From positions 1 through 17,706 of the forward strand of contig JALLPB010000320.1 of the NCBI GenBank assembly GCA_036939975.1: DNA of 17,706 nt. The letters are read 5' to 3'. The notes under the pieces are model-generated. The model was given only the letters and a program-made list of their open reading frames with translations. It did not search any database and was not told the DNA's origin. The position numbers and the translations under genes are program-made. Positions 1 to 8,940 of the stretch are shown here, in pieces (within the stretch, counting starts at the first letter, position 1; every line of letters starts with the position of its first letter). This DNA comes from Cyclostephanos tholiformis. Lineage: Eukaryota; Bacillariophyta; Thalassiosirophyceae; Thalassiosirales; Thalassiosiraceae.

Positions 1-747
1 GTCGTGTGCGTGACTGCCCTTCTGTGTCTACGCATCCATACGGCTGGGTACTGCAGACACATCTACCATACAATCCCACATAGGAACTTCATTAGTACTA
101 ATTCCTCGGTGAATGTATTTTTCACCGGTGTTAAAGTACATATTTGTAAGTACGTAACTATCAACATGATATCGTAACTTCTGGGTTTTGTTATGCATTA
201 CTAACAAAAGTCGCATGCAGCCATTCATTCAATGTGCAGGGAAATGCGAGCTAAATTTAATGGGAGCCTTGTACCACCCCAATGACAATGATGCTATGGT
301 GAAAAATAGCTCGCATTTACCAAGCATGTCTTCGTTTTAAAATGCATTAACGAGTCAAATGTTTCATACTGGTTCCTCCATAGTCCCTGTAAGATCCTGT
401 CGTGGCGGGAAAATAGTTTTGTTCGTGCCGGAATGTTTAGTAGATCTGCCTTGGGAGGTGGTGTGACATCCCTTCATTCCTCATGGATTTGCAGTATGAT
501 GAGATGGAATGCTAGTTTGACCTGGATTGATTTCCCCCAGTACTTACAGGCTGGCTTATTGTGCCTCTCCCCCCTTGCTTCTCGTAGGGGCCAACTGTAG
601 GAATAGATAGTACAAAGGAACAAATCTTCAGTCAAAAAATACCAAGCAATAGACTTACAAAATAAGTACGAATGTAAATAAAGGCAGATTTTAGGCAGTC
701 TCGGGGAAAAGGATCTATTTTTTCGTCAGTAAGCTCTAGCCATAGCC
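1..747. other. 5' intergenic region, no gene seen
   Basis: AT-rich DNA upstream of the SLY1 gene. I see no coding exon, tRNA or rRNA on either strand. The short minus-strand reading frame near 28-228 has no recognisable composition or motif. The only structured element is an exact 12-bp inverted repeat (242-253 and 307-318). The last 100 or so bases before the ATG at 748 presumably hold the promoter and 5' UTR, but I cannot point to a defined core element. Confidence 0.5.
242..318. repeat. 12-bp perfect inverted repeat with 53-bp spacer
   Basis: AAATGCGAGCTA at 242-253 is matched exactly by its reverse complement TAGCTCGCATTT at 307-318. The bases flanking the arms on both sides do not pair. 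As RNA it could close a 53-nt loop; as DNA it could be the relic of a small inverted-repeat element. No target-site duplication is evident. Function unknown. Confidence 0.6.
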
Positions 748-2995
748 ATGACATCCGCGTCGCCCACCCTAAAGTCTTCGCAGCTGGCCGCCATCACGAG
801 CATGCTCTCGATCAGCCGGGGTAGCGACGCGTCTTCCTCCTCGTCGTCGTCCAAAGGCGCCGGATCCTACGGTTACGGGAAACCCTTCGGCGACGGCAAC
901 GGCGACGACTGCGACGACGGCGACGATGGCAATCCGTGGAAGATCCTTATCTACGACAAGCACACGCGCGGCATAATTTCACCCCTCTTATCCGTGTCTC
1001 AGCTTCGCTCGGTGGGCGTGACCTTGCATCTCCTCCTTCACTCCGATCGCGAGCCCATACCCGACGTCCCGGCCGTGTACTTCGTCCAACCGACTCAGGA
1101 GAACCTGTCGGTCATCGCACGTGATTGCTCACGTCGTCTGTACCTACGATCTCACTTGCACTTCAGCACGCGCATGGAGCGGCCGGTAATGGAGGAATTT
1201 GCGAGGCTAGTCGTGAACACCGGCGGCCTCGACGCCATAGCATCGGTGCACGATCAGTTCGTGGACTTCGCGTGCCTTGAGAACAGGCTATTCACCCTGA
1301 ACGTCGAGGGGAGCTACGTCATTTACAACGATCCCGGCGCGACGGAGGAAGATATGGAAATGGCGATGAACGGTATCGCCGGGGGACTGTTCAGCGTCGT
1401 GGCAACGCTGGGGAGCGTGCCTGTGATTCGCTGTCCCAGGGTGAGCGCCATTCGTTATCGATCGTCGTGTCTTCGTTGATTTATGTATATTGGAGCTCAT
1501 CCCCCAGCGACTATCCCCCCCCATCTATCCCTCGACGTCCTGCGCATTCCTCTAGGGCGGCGCGCCGGAAATGGTCGCTCGGAAGCTCAACCGCCTGATT
1601 ATTGAGCATCCCACTCTCGTGCGCTCAAAGGACGGTCGGCATCAGACTCATCACCGTCCGGTCCTGGTCATTATGGATCGGAACATGGACCTCATCACGC
1701 CGGTCCAGCACGCCTCTACTTATCAGGCCTTGATCGACGACGTTCTGGATCACAGGGCCAATCGTGTGGAATTCAACGTCAAACCTGACGCGAACGACGA
1801 TCGGGGGGGAGGGGGAAGGAGCAGGAGGCCCCCCCCAATCGTCGCGAAGAAGTTCGACATCGATCCTGACTTCGATCCATTCTACAGTCGTCACAAATTC
1901 CATCCGTTTCCGGAGGCCATCGAGAGCAACGGCGCCGAATTGCAGGATGTCACCGCGAAGGAGCAGCAGATACGCTCCAAGACGGGGGGGAAGGACACGT
2001 CGGCGAATCCGGCCGGGGGTGGGGGTGGTGGCGGTGGTGGCGACTCGTCGGAATTGGCCACGGCGGTGGAATCCCTCCCGATCCTACTTGAACGGAAGAA
2101 GAAGCTAGAGGTGCACACGTCCATCCTGCAGGCGGCGATGAACGAGGTCGCCGCGAGGGACGTGCCCCAATTTTATGAGCTGGAAATATCGCTCGCTACC
2201 GGGACGTACAAGAACGATGCGGCAAAGGCGAAGAAGGACGTCATGGAATTAGTATGCGACACGACGAGGGGAAACGTCAACGATAAAGTCCGACTACTGA
2301 TAGTGTACGCCCTTTCTACCAAGGGGAAGAGCTCTGACATCGACGAGGTGGCCCAAGCGATGAGAGAATCTCTCGAAACGAGGGGATCGACAGTTGGAGG
2401 CGAGGGGGGAACGGCGGGGACCAAGGAGGGTGGCGCCACCGCTACTCACGGGACGCTGACCAAGGACGATCGCGCCCGCCTGGAGGTGGGATTGCGCGCC
2501 ATCAACTACCTGAAGAAATTACGTTCCATGAACATGATTGGGACGATGTCAGACATGATTCAGACGGAGGCGGTCGGGGGGGGATACGCGTCTTCCGGTT
2601 CGGACATGCTGTCGAGCTTCATGGCGCGCGCGACGAATCAGGCGACGGGTCTACTGTCAAAGGCCACAGACAAGCTCGGGACGCTCCTCGGGAAGATACA
2701 CAAGAATCGTGCGACGATCGTCGTCGAGAATATTTGCGAGATGAGACCAAACACGGAAGACGACGAGTACCTCTACCTAGACCCGCGGGTGAAGGGAGAC
2801 GTCGACGTGGCGATGCTCCGAAATGCCACTCGCGCGCCGGTGCGGGAAGCGATCGCGTTCATGATCGGCGGAGGTTGTTACGGGGAATACCAAAATTTGC
2901 AGATGGTTGCGGATGAGCGGAGGAACGTGACGTATGGGTGTACGGAGATAGTTGACCCGTGCACTTTCCTGAATCATCTGGCGAAATTAGCTTAG
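748..2995 (+). CDS. SLY1: SLY1/SCFD1-type Sec1/Munc18 protein (ER-Golgi vesicle fusion)
   Basis: Two exons, 748-1440 and 1556-2995, encode 710 residues. Sly1 is the Sec1/Munc18 (SM) protein that binds syntaxin-5/Sed5-type SNAREs and promotes fusion of ER-derived vesicles with the Golgi. The match runs the full length. Residues about 67-120 carry the N-terminal SM signature (WKILIYDKHTRGIISPLLSV, then LHLLLHSDREPIPDVPAVYF). VIRCPR ends exon 1 and GGAPEMVARKL opens exon 2. VIMDRNMDLITPVQHASTYQ is at about 268-287, and the end has FMIGGGCYGEYQNL and YGCTEI, the usual Sly1 C-terminus. The protein is longer than animal and yeast Sly1 (about 640-670 residues) because of a Ser/Asp/Gly-rich stretch at about 26-65 and Gly/Ser-rich insertions near 310-325, 375-397 and 485-505. 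The start at 748 is the first in-frame ATG and leaves a normal leader (LKSSQLAAITSML) before the SM core. Confidence 0.95.
1441..1555 (+). other. Spliceosomal intron in SLY1 (115 bp, phase 0)
   Basis: Exon 1 ends at CCCAGG and the intron runs from GTGAGC at 1441 to TCTAG at 1555. Reading through would hit a stop at 1477-1479 just after the conserved VIRCPR. Splicing here joins VIRCPR directly to GGAPEMVARKLNR, which restores the continuous Sly1 core. The intron holds a pyrimidine-rich stretch (C-run near 1515-1522) before the acceptor. Confidence 0.9.
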
Positions 2996-3501
2996 GACGG
3001 TACGTTGGGCGTCGAACAGTGTTAAATATGTCTATCCTTATAAGAAGGCAATTTATTGAGCTCTTCGCGTCAATATACTTTTCTATGTGCTACTCGGGAC
3101 GATACACGGTTCGCTGTTTAGGATCCATCCTGAAGCTTGTCTCGACATCATGCTTGTGCAGAGTTTAAGGGTTTTGCCGCTTGAGTCCTCTGAGTTCCTT
3201 TCACCACGATTACAGACATTGCCACTTTTCGCAAACTGTGGTAGGCCGTAATTGTTTACACATCAACAGTGCAAAGATAGAACACATGAGCATAATACGC
3301 GCGAAAGTGGCTGGCTCTCAAAAAAGTTGACATAACGGCCTCATCATGAAATAAGCTATCACTCTCCGAATATCTATAAGAAAATAGTATCTCGTGATCT
3401 CAAACTTTAAAAGTAATCATTGGCCATGCAGGACACATAATATTATCATGCCTCAGAAAATTGTGGTCTGATGTACTACGCTCAACTAAGTCTGTGTTAG
3501 G

Positions 3502-3558
3502 CAACAACTAGCACCAAAAAGGAGCATTGCTGCCCAGATTCTGGTGCTATTTGTGTTG
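3502..3558. repeat. Imperfect inverted repeat / potential hairpin
   Basis: TAGCACCA at 3509-3516 pairs exactly with TGGTGCTA at 3542-3549. After a small asymmetric bulge, CAACA (about 3502-3506) can pair with TGTTG (about 3554-3558). The loop is about 25 nt. It lies in AT-rich spacer with no gene nearby, so it may be chance or part of a non-coding transcript. Confidence 0.4.
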
Positions 3559-3830
3559 TCACCTCACATGTCTACTTCACGGCATCTTAATCGTCATCGG
3601 CATGCATCAAGCCATGATAAACAACTTGAAAACAAGAGAATAAACTTACTGATTTTCCAATTCAATATCCAACACAGTTAGAGCATTCGCCTTCTGGGGT
3701 GAAATGTGGATAGAAAGAGTAGTGTTTGAGGAAACCTACGAAGAATTCCAGAACATTGGGCTTTTATCTTCTCTTTCACCCGTGAATCGACCAATAGAAC
3801 CAGTGAGAAGGAAATACGGGCAATGGACAC

Positions 3831-4064
3831 GCAAAAAAAACACGGGATTCGACTGCAGTCTGCTTAGACGTAAAAAGGCTTTCCGTGCGTACGACCTGCA
3901 ACTTTGGAGAATATTTATGCAATGTCGGCTGAAATATTAGTGTTCATTGTGATGGTCAATTAGACACTGGTAATTGATTTCATATCATTTCATTCTTCCC
4001 GTGAGTTGATCCAATAGATAACCATTGGGAGGCAAATATTGGTAACGTGCAAAAAAAACACGGG
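3831..4064. repeat. Direct repeat of a 16-bp A8-CACGGG motif
   Basis: GCAAAAAAAACACGGG occurs at 3831-3846 and again at 4049-4064, followed by ATTCG and TTCG respectively. The two copies are 218 bp apart on the same strand. The A8 run makes part of the match easy to reach by chance, but the shared CACGGG and following TTCG extend it beyond a plain poly-A. Confidence 0.45.
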
Positions 4065-4457
4065 TTCGTACAGGCTTGACAAAATCAATCACGCGGAACT
4101 GACCTTAATGCCGACGATTTGAATTGTGAACTGCCTTAAATTGTTTTTTGTTTGTGGACAGGTTAGGCCGAGGATGAAGTGTGAGTAAGAGTAACTTTGC
4201 AAAGCGAACAAAGCCACATAATTAAGAAATATCGCCACGGTGTCTGATGTATCAGGGATGAAAGGGTAGGGGATGATAGTCTTGGAGTTGACCACTATCC
4301 TCATGGTAAATCCTTAGTTCACAAGAAAAACTGTTATAGCATGTGTCGATTGCATTCCAGTGCACTGTTGAGCGATGACCCGGCCACTGGTTTGCTGCCC
4401 AGAAACTTCATGCGCTATTGATTGCTATCTGCTGTCAACATTCACGCCATCTCAATG

Positions 4458-4525
4458 CCCCCCCCCCCCACTCACCATTTTCTGAGATAGTTTACGGGGG
4501 AAAATTAATTTTCCAAAATGGTGAG
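4458..4525. repeat. C12 tract with nested palindromes
   Basis: A 12-base C run (4458-4469) is followed by CTCACCATTTT (4471-4481). Its exact reverse complement AAAATGGTGAG lies at 4515-4525. Between the arms is a perfect 16-bp palindrome, GGAAAATTAATTTTCC (4499-4514), which abuts the right arm. Single-stranded DNA or RNA here could form competing hairpins. No promoter or gene is obviously attached. Confidence 0.5.
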
Positions 4526-4615
4526 ATAAGTATGGCCACACATACACCATATACACGGAGAGTTATTCAGAAAGGCCCTCAGATGAACTATGCATGATAA
4601 AAGGAATCTTTCAGC

Positions 4616-4819
4616 AAGCCTATTAAGCTCGTATCAGTCGAAAGATGGTAATGATATAATTTTTCATCACTGGGCGAACAGGACGGGACGGAACCATCTG
4701 ATTGCATGTACACATGCAAAACACACATCGAAAAATCAACCCTCGGATATGCCTGATTAGGAATTGAAACCGTCTCTCAGGAAGCCTGTGAAGCTCGTCG
4801 GTCGAAAGATGGTGATATA
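4616..4819. repeat. Degenerate direct repeat pair (about 40 bp)
   Basis: The stretch 4616-4658 and the stretch 4782-4819 share AAGCCT, AAGCTCGT and GTCGAAAGATGGT in the same order with a few substitutions and small gaps, offset by about 165 bp. The preceding bases (TCAGCAAGCC versus TCAGGAAGCC) also match. This looks like an old local duplication. An 18-bp palindrome with 8-bp arms (4702-4719, TTGCATGT / ACATGCAA) sits between the copies. Confidence 0.5.
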
Positions 4820-5142
4820 TTAAATGTTTATCCACTCATGGGGTTGTGTGTTTTTTGGTGTGCTGCCGAGTCGATGATGTCGATGGGACCCTCGCGATAT
4901 TGCTTACATTAGATGGACTTGCGCGGACACTGACTAACTGACTTACCAAGAAAGGAAATATAACAGTGTACCTACTACTCAATCTCGCAAGGGAAGGAGA
5001 GAGAGACCAAGCCAAATTTATCGTAGATGAAGATGCCCATGCAGCGAACGCCCGCCTTTTGTTTTCCGATTCGTGGGAAGTCGATTCGACGCTTCGATGA
5101 GAGTGTCCTGAGTGCATGTTTGAACGGTTCTCCTCATATCAA

Positions 5143-5157
5143 TCTCTCTCTCTCTCT
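5143..5157. repeat. CT dinucleotide microsatellite
   Basis: A short run of alternating C and T lies about 230 bp upstream of the next gene. It is low-complexity sequence and could be part of a promoter-proximal pyrimidine tract, but nothing shows that directly. Confidence 0.5.
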
Positions 5158-5350
5158 GGTGTGAAAGGTTTACGTCTGTCCGTCGTAGGCACTCGTCCTT
5201 CATAGAGATTCCACGAGATTCCTACATACCCTATCGGAATTTGGCAATCGCGGCTTGGTGGGTCGGAGAACATAGGTATTGAAGAGAAAAAATAAATTAG
5301 AACATCCTGACACAACAAACATCATCATCCTCAATCATCAGCCCACCACC

Positions 5351-5362
5351 ATGGCAATCTAA
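5351..5362 (+). promoter_or_regulatory. Minimal upstream ORF (Met-Ala-Ile-stop)
   Basis: ATG GCA ATC TAA sits in strong eukaryotic initiation context (CCACCATGG), 20 nt before the first in-frame ATG of the downstream gene at 5382 and 64 nt before the better-context ATG at 5427. If the transcript starts upstream of 5351, scanning ribosomes would meet this three-codon frame first, which could limit translation of the main protein. Confidence 0.4.
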
Positions 5363-5381
5363 AAATTCCACATCGCGTAAG

Positions 5382-6528
5382 GTGTATTCCATTCCTTCTA
5401 CGACACCTGCACCCCCTGTAACAAAAATGGCGCAGAGCGAAATCGGAAGCATGAAAGCGGAAACGATAGACGATCATTCCTCCATCCAGACCATCGTACT
5501 TTCCGCCAACTCCTCGTACGACAACAATGACGCCAGCGACGCCGTCTCCGTGGGGAGCGCCTCCTCGACGAAGAGCGAGGAACGACGGAGGAAGCGAGAG
5601 TCATGGCGAAGGCAGCACGGCGATCAGCTCCGCGTCGATGGGACCTTCCCCCGTCGCCGTAGTCACGACTCGGTTGACGATAGGAGCAGCAGCAAGGAGG
5701 TGTCCGCGAGGGTCGTGCAGCACCTCGGCACGAAGAGCACTGCCAAGCCTCACACCCTACCCCCCGCGGTGAGCGACGACGTGCGCGTTAGGAGCAACCT
5801 CCTCCGGACTCTGGGAATATCCAACGGCACCGGGGCCAAGAAGGCGGTCCTGGGGGGAGGGGGGGGAGGGGGCATTGGCGCCGGGGGGAATATGCTCGGG
5901 GGGGGGGGCGTCGCCCAAATCGGTGGCGGCGGAGGGGCGGGTTGGGGTGGGAGAGATCTCGTCGATGCTTCCCGGGGGGGGGGGAGTCGAGCCGACGCAC
6001 GGAAAGAGCGCTGCATCCCCCATCGGCGGACGATCCCTACTGTCGACCGTGCGGTTCAAGGAGGAGCTCAAGTACGACAGCGACGAGGACGCCGATCCTT
6101 ACGTCCCGCAATCCTACAATCGCTTCTTCGGCGGACGACTGCGACATCGATCGAGGAGCATCGAGAACAAACCCCCCAGCAACGGTAGCAATCACGGCAG
6201 GTCGAATAACGACGGCAACGGCAACAATGAGCCCCCCCGCCGACGACGGCTGGCGTTCATGGATGAGGTCCAGGTCGTGCCCATACCCATGCGATCGGAA
6301 TACTCCAATCGGATCAAGGAACGGATGTACAGTGGACGGGTCGAGCTTTCTGAGAACGCCCAGCGCAACGTGGTCGAGTTCGAGGCCGAGGGATGGGACG
6401 CGACGACGGTCCTCGATGACGAGAATCAGTTCTACAAGTGTCCCCTCACGGGCGAGCTCATACACCCGGTCCACCTGGCGTATTTCAACAAAGGTGCCGG
6501 TGGGGAGGCAAATGACGATCATAGATGA
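5382..6528 (+). CDS. Unnamed protein with Gly-rich linker and a candidate diatom-specific C-terminal domain; frame change in poly-G
   Basis: I do not recognise a named family. The first part reads in the frame starting at 5382; a second ATG at 5427 (AAAAATGGCG) has better initiation context and may be the real start. This part is Ser/Asp/Arg-rich and ends in a Gly-rich linker. The convincing C-terminal part lies in the next frame (positions 1 mod 3) and stops at 6526-6528. The switch must fall within about 5850-5985, which holds runs of 8, 11 (5898-5908) and 11 (5974-5984) G. Removing one base gives about 381 residues. The C-terminal block (nt about 6247-6475) has VVPIPMR, EYSNRIKERMYSG, ENAQRNVVEFEAEGWD, FYKCP and TGELIHPVH. 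This looks conserved, and I associate it from memory with diatom proteins. No signal peptide or membrane segment is visible. The tail after HPVHLAYFNK looks unconserved, and AAAG/GTGCCG there could be a splice donor, so the true 3' end is uncertain. Confidence 0.6.
5852..5984 (+). repeat. Cluster of poly-G tracts (G8, G11, G11)
   Basis: Runs of G occur at 5852-5857, 5859-5866, 5898-5908 and 5974-5984, all inside the coding region of the unnamed protein, where they encode glycine in the frame used. The change from one open frame to the next occurs across this cluster. A one-base miscount in either 11-G run is the simplest explanation. True length polymorphism or an odd GT-AG intron (for instance 5923-5986, 64 bp) cannot be excluded. 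Confidence 0.7.
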
Positions 6529-7487
6529 TTATATTAATATACATCAAAAATCCGGCGCCGGTATACATTGTCGGATCGCGTGAGTCGCAAAACGGCACTG
6601 GATACAAGCTCGTATCGCATCGCACAACAGACTCGAAACCTGAGAAACTTATTGCTTTCTGGAATTTTTCGTAGTGGCCTGGTGAAATGCGCTAATAAGT
6701 GATTCAGGTGGTTTAGCAACCGTTGAATGTCAGGCTGTATTTGTAAGACGTTACTTTGTTGTAGTACGAATAAAAATCTTAACTGCAAGGATAGAAGAAA
6801 CACGACACGTATCGTAAGTTGTCTCCTACATTCCGCAATTTATTTCATTTTTCGACTGCTCCGGTAAGCTTGGATCTGTCTTTCGACCTCCTTGTCGATT
6901 CTTCTCAAATTTTCCCGCGGTTCCAAGTCATCGGCATCGCCTGCCTAGATGTATACGCCTCAACGTCAACAATGCTCTAACTCCCGTGTCCGATCTCTAT
7001 AATCGCCACATCCTCATTTGGTTTGCACGTGATGCCAACGCGAGGAATTGAACGACCCTTCTCCGTTATGAACTCATGGGAGTGCGATGGATATACCCAC
7101 GTTAAACTACCCTGCATGTCTTTGATACTGAATGGCAGCCTCACTTCGGATCGTCTGTTTAGTGTTCTTTACCGACACCACACCGCCGCAAATCCTTCAA
7201 TATCACGAGCTATGATGGAAATCATCTCCATCCCTTCACTCACTCTTAACTTCGCCATCTTTTCAGGCAGGCGATGATATATTATTTCTGTACTGAGGTC
7301 CAACGTTAATTTTGACGAAACTCTAGCGAGGTGTCAAGACAAAAAAAAACCTGCATTCCGAACCCGGTTTAAGAAGATGGAGTTGCGAATTCACAGTCAC
7401 AACATGACAGGAAAAGGCCAAGGAAGATATCTGCCTTCACAAGCCTTTTTCCCCTATTGATCGCAATCAACCCAACAGCAGTTTACA
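6529..7487. other. Intergenic region, about 960 bp, no gene seen
   Basis: AT-rich spacer between two plus-strand genes. It presumably contains the 3' UTR of the unnamed protein gene, with an AATAAA at 6769-6774 as a possible polyadenylation signal. It would also hold the promoter of the dehydrogenase. A short frame at 7023-7277 has no family features. An A9 run lies near 7340-7349. If the upstream gene has a further 3' exon it would lie here, but I could not identify one. Confidence 0.45.
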
Positions 7488-8654
7488 ATGACATCATTAT
7501 CATCACTAACGCATCGAGTTTGGGGTCATCGCTTGTTTTCCTATCCCAGGTTTGCCCCGTCGTCCGGCGTCGCATGCAACGCCCGAGCTCGGCCGCATCG
7601 CGCACGAACGTCCACCTTCTCCTCGCCATCGTCGGGTGCCGGTCCCGGCGGGTCGGTCGCGATGTCCGTGACGAACGTGGCATTCGTCGGCCTCGGCAAC
7701 ATGGGACTGCGAATGGCGCTCAACCTAGCGAGGCCGTCGAGGGACGACGCCCTCGGCATCCCATCGTCGCCCCCTCCGCTGCGCTTGACCGTGTACGACT
7801 TGCAAGAATCCAACGTGGCGAGCTTTTTTGGTCACGTCGAGGCCATGGAGGGGCTCTCGGAATCGACATATCCCACGGCGTCGAGGGATTTGCCATCATT
7901 GGCGGAGTCGAATCCAGATTTCGTCATCACAAGCCTACCCACCTGCGAGGCTAGCGAGGACGTCGTCGGCTCCATCGTCCGGGGCCTTCCCGGAGTGGGG
8001 GGGGGGTGCACCTTCGTCGACACCTCTACCGTCAGCCCCAGCACGTCCAAGAAACTGCATAATCTAGTCTCGTCTACATCTCCGCATCACCAATATGTCG
8101 ATGCCCCCGTCTCTGGCGGCGTAAAAGGCGCAACCGACGCCACGTTGACGTTCATGGTCGGATGCTCGTCGCCCGAGACCTTCTCGAATGTCCGACCGCT
8201 GCTGTTACGCATGGGAACGAACGCGATACCCTGCGGCATGCCGGGATCAGGATCGGCCGTCAAGCTTTGTAACAACGCCGCGTTGGCGGCGCAGATGCTC
8301 GGTATATGCGAGGCCATGAATCTCGGCGAGGCCTTGGGCGTCGATCCGATGGTATTGGCCGATGTGATGAACGCGAGCACCGCGAAATGCTGGAGCGGGA
8401 TGGTGAATAATCCCCATCCGGAAGCGGCGAGGCACATCGGGAGCGGTGCGAGCGCCGGGGGGTACGGGGGGGGGTTCGCGTCGGCGTTGATGCTGAAGGA
8501 TCTGAACTTGGCCGTGTCTGCCGGGGAGGGGGAGGGTTTGGCGTTGCCCGTATCGGGACTCACGAGGGATTTGTATCGATTGGCGATCGCGCATGGATAT
8601 GGTTCCAAGGACTTTGGTGTCATGCTTCAGTTTTTGCGCGGCGGCTCACGGTGA
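7488..8654 (+). CDS. HIBADH: 3-hydroxyisobutyrate dehydrogenase, probably mitochondrial
   Basis: A single-exon gene of 388 residues. HIBADH oxidises 3-hydroxyisobutyrate to methylmalonate semialdehyde with NAD+ in valine breakdown. The first 57 or so residues are rich in Arg, Ser and Ala with no acidic residues, as expected of a mitochondrial targeting sequence. The Rossmann fold starts at about 63 with FVGLGNMG, the GxGxxG NAD-binding motif (residues 68-73). VDAPVSGGVKGA at 204-215 is the substrate-binding loop. GSGSAVKLCNN contains the conserved catalytic lysine (K259). ALMLKDLNLA (K337, D338) is the C-terminal cofactor-contact motif, and a GYGSKDFGVMLQFL end is typical. The mature length of about 330 is slightly above the usual 295-300, because of a Ser/Pro insertion near 85-98 and a Gly-rich loop near 318-329 that includes a 9-G run (8466-8474). 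Related beta-hydroxyacid dehydrogenases (tartronate semialdehyde reductase, GLYR) are less likely given the valine-pathway-like motifs. Confidence 0.9.
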   Translation: MTSLSSLTHRVWGHRLFSYPRFAPSSGVACNARARPHRARTSTFSSPSSGAGPGGSVAMSVTNVAFVGLGNMGLRMALNLARPSRDDALGIPSSPPPLRLTVYDLQESNVASFFGHVEAMEGLSESTYPTASRDLPSLAESNPDFVITSLPTCEASEDVVGSIVRGLPGVGGGCTFVDTSTVSPSTSKKLHNLVSSTSPHHQYVDAPVSGGVKGATDATLTFMVGCSSPETFSNVRPLLLRMGTNAIPCGMPGSGSAVKLCNNAALAAQMLGICEAMNLGEALGVDPMVLADVMNASTAKCWSGMVNNPHPEAARHIGSGASAGGYGGGFASALMLKDLNLAVSAGEGEGLALPVSGLTRDLYRLAIAHGYGSKDFGVMLQFLRGGSR

Positions 8655-8940
8655 GAATGCCCCGATGCAAGAAGCGACGATGCACAAATACCGGTAGATA
8701 GTTTTATTGATTCTATCGTGGCTGTTGTCAACCTCGATGTAAATATCATGCGTACAAACAAACGTTCATACCAGCCTTGAGTAAAAATCATTGGCAATTG
8801 TGTGTACAGATGTGGCAGGCATTGATGATACCCAACCTCTCTCTGAAGAATTGCGCTTCATAGGCCACTACATAAACGCCAAGAGAGGGTGGCGGAGGAT
8901 TGAAAACATTTCACGTTGGTATAAGTAAAGGAATATGTAT
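8655..8940. other. Tail-to-tail spacer between HIBADH and the RBM39-like gene
   Basis: 286 bp separate the two converging stop codons, so both 3' UTRs must share or abut this interval. I see no coding sequence or structured RNA in it. Confidence 0.5.

Larger units (their letters stand above)
2996..5381. other. 2.4-kb AT-rich intergenic region
   Basis: This is the longest spacer in the window. It contains several reading frames of 60-95 codons on both strands. None shows a recognisable domain, a GC-rich coding signature or a link to a neighbouring exon, so I treat them as chance. Small structures are listed separately: an imperfect hairpin at 3502-3558, an A8-CACGGG repeat pair, a C12 tract with palindromes at 4458-4525, a degenerate 40-bp direct repeat at 4616/4782, and a CT microsatellite near 5143-5157. 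No tRNA, rRNA or transposase relic was seen. Confidence 0.5.

Noticed and set aside
3704..3940. 78-codon plus-strand reading frame in the long spacer
   Set aside because: AT-rich, no family motif, no splice partner, and of the size expected by chance in 2.4 kb of spacer.
4040..4080. Possible tRNA T-loop (GGGTTCGTAC)
   Set aside because: No acceptor, D-arm or anticodon arm can be built around it.
4836..5203. Two overlapping minus-strand reading frames of 61 and 93 codons
   Set aside because: Overlapping in different frames, Ser/Arg-biased, no motif; more likely promoter-proximal non-coding DNA.
5750..6071. Pro-rich minus-strand frames opposite the poly-G region
   Set aside because: They are antisense readings of G runs as proline; no start context or domain.
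6037..6522. 161-codon minus-strand frame opposite the unnamed gene
   Set aside because: Antisense shadow of the plus-strand C-terminal block, which has the better-structured protein.
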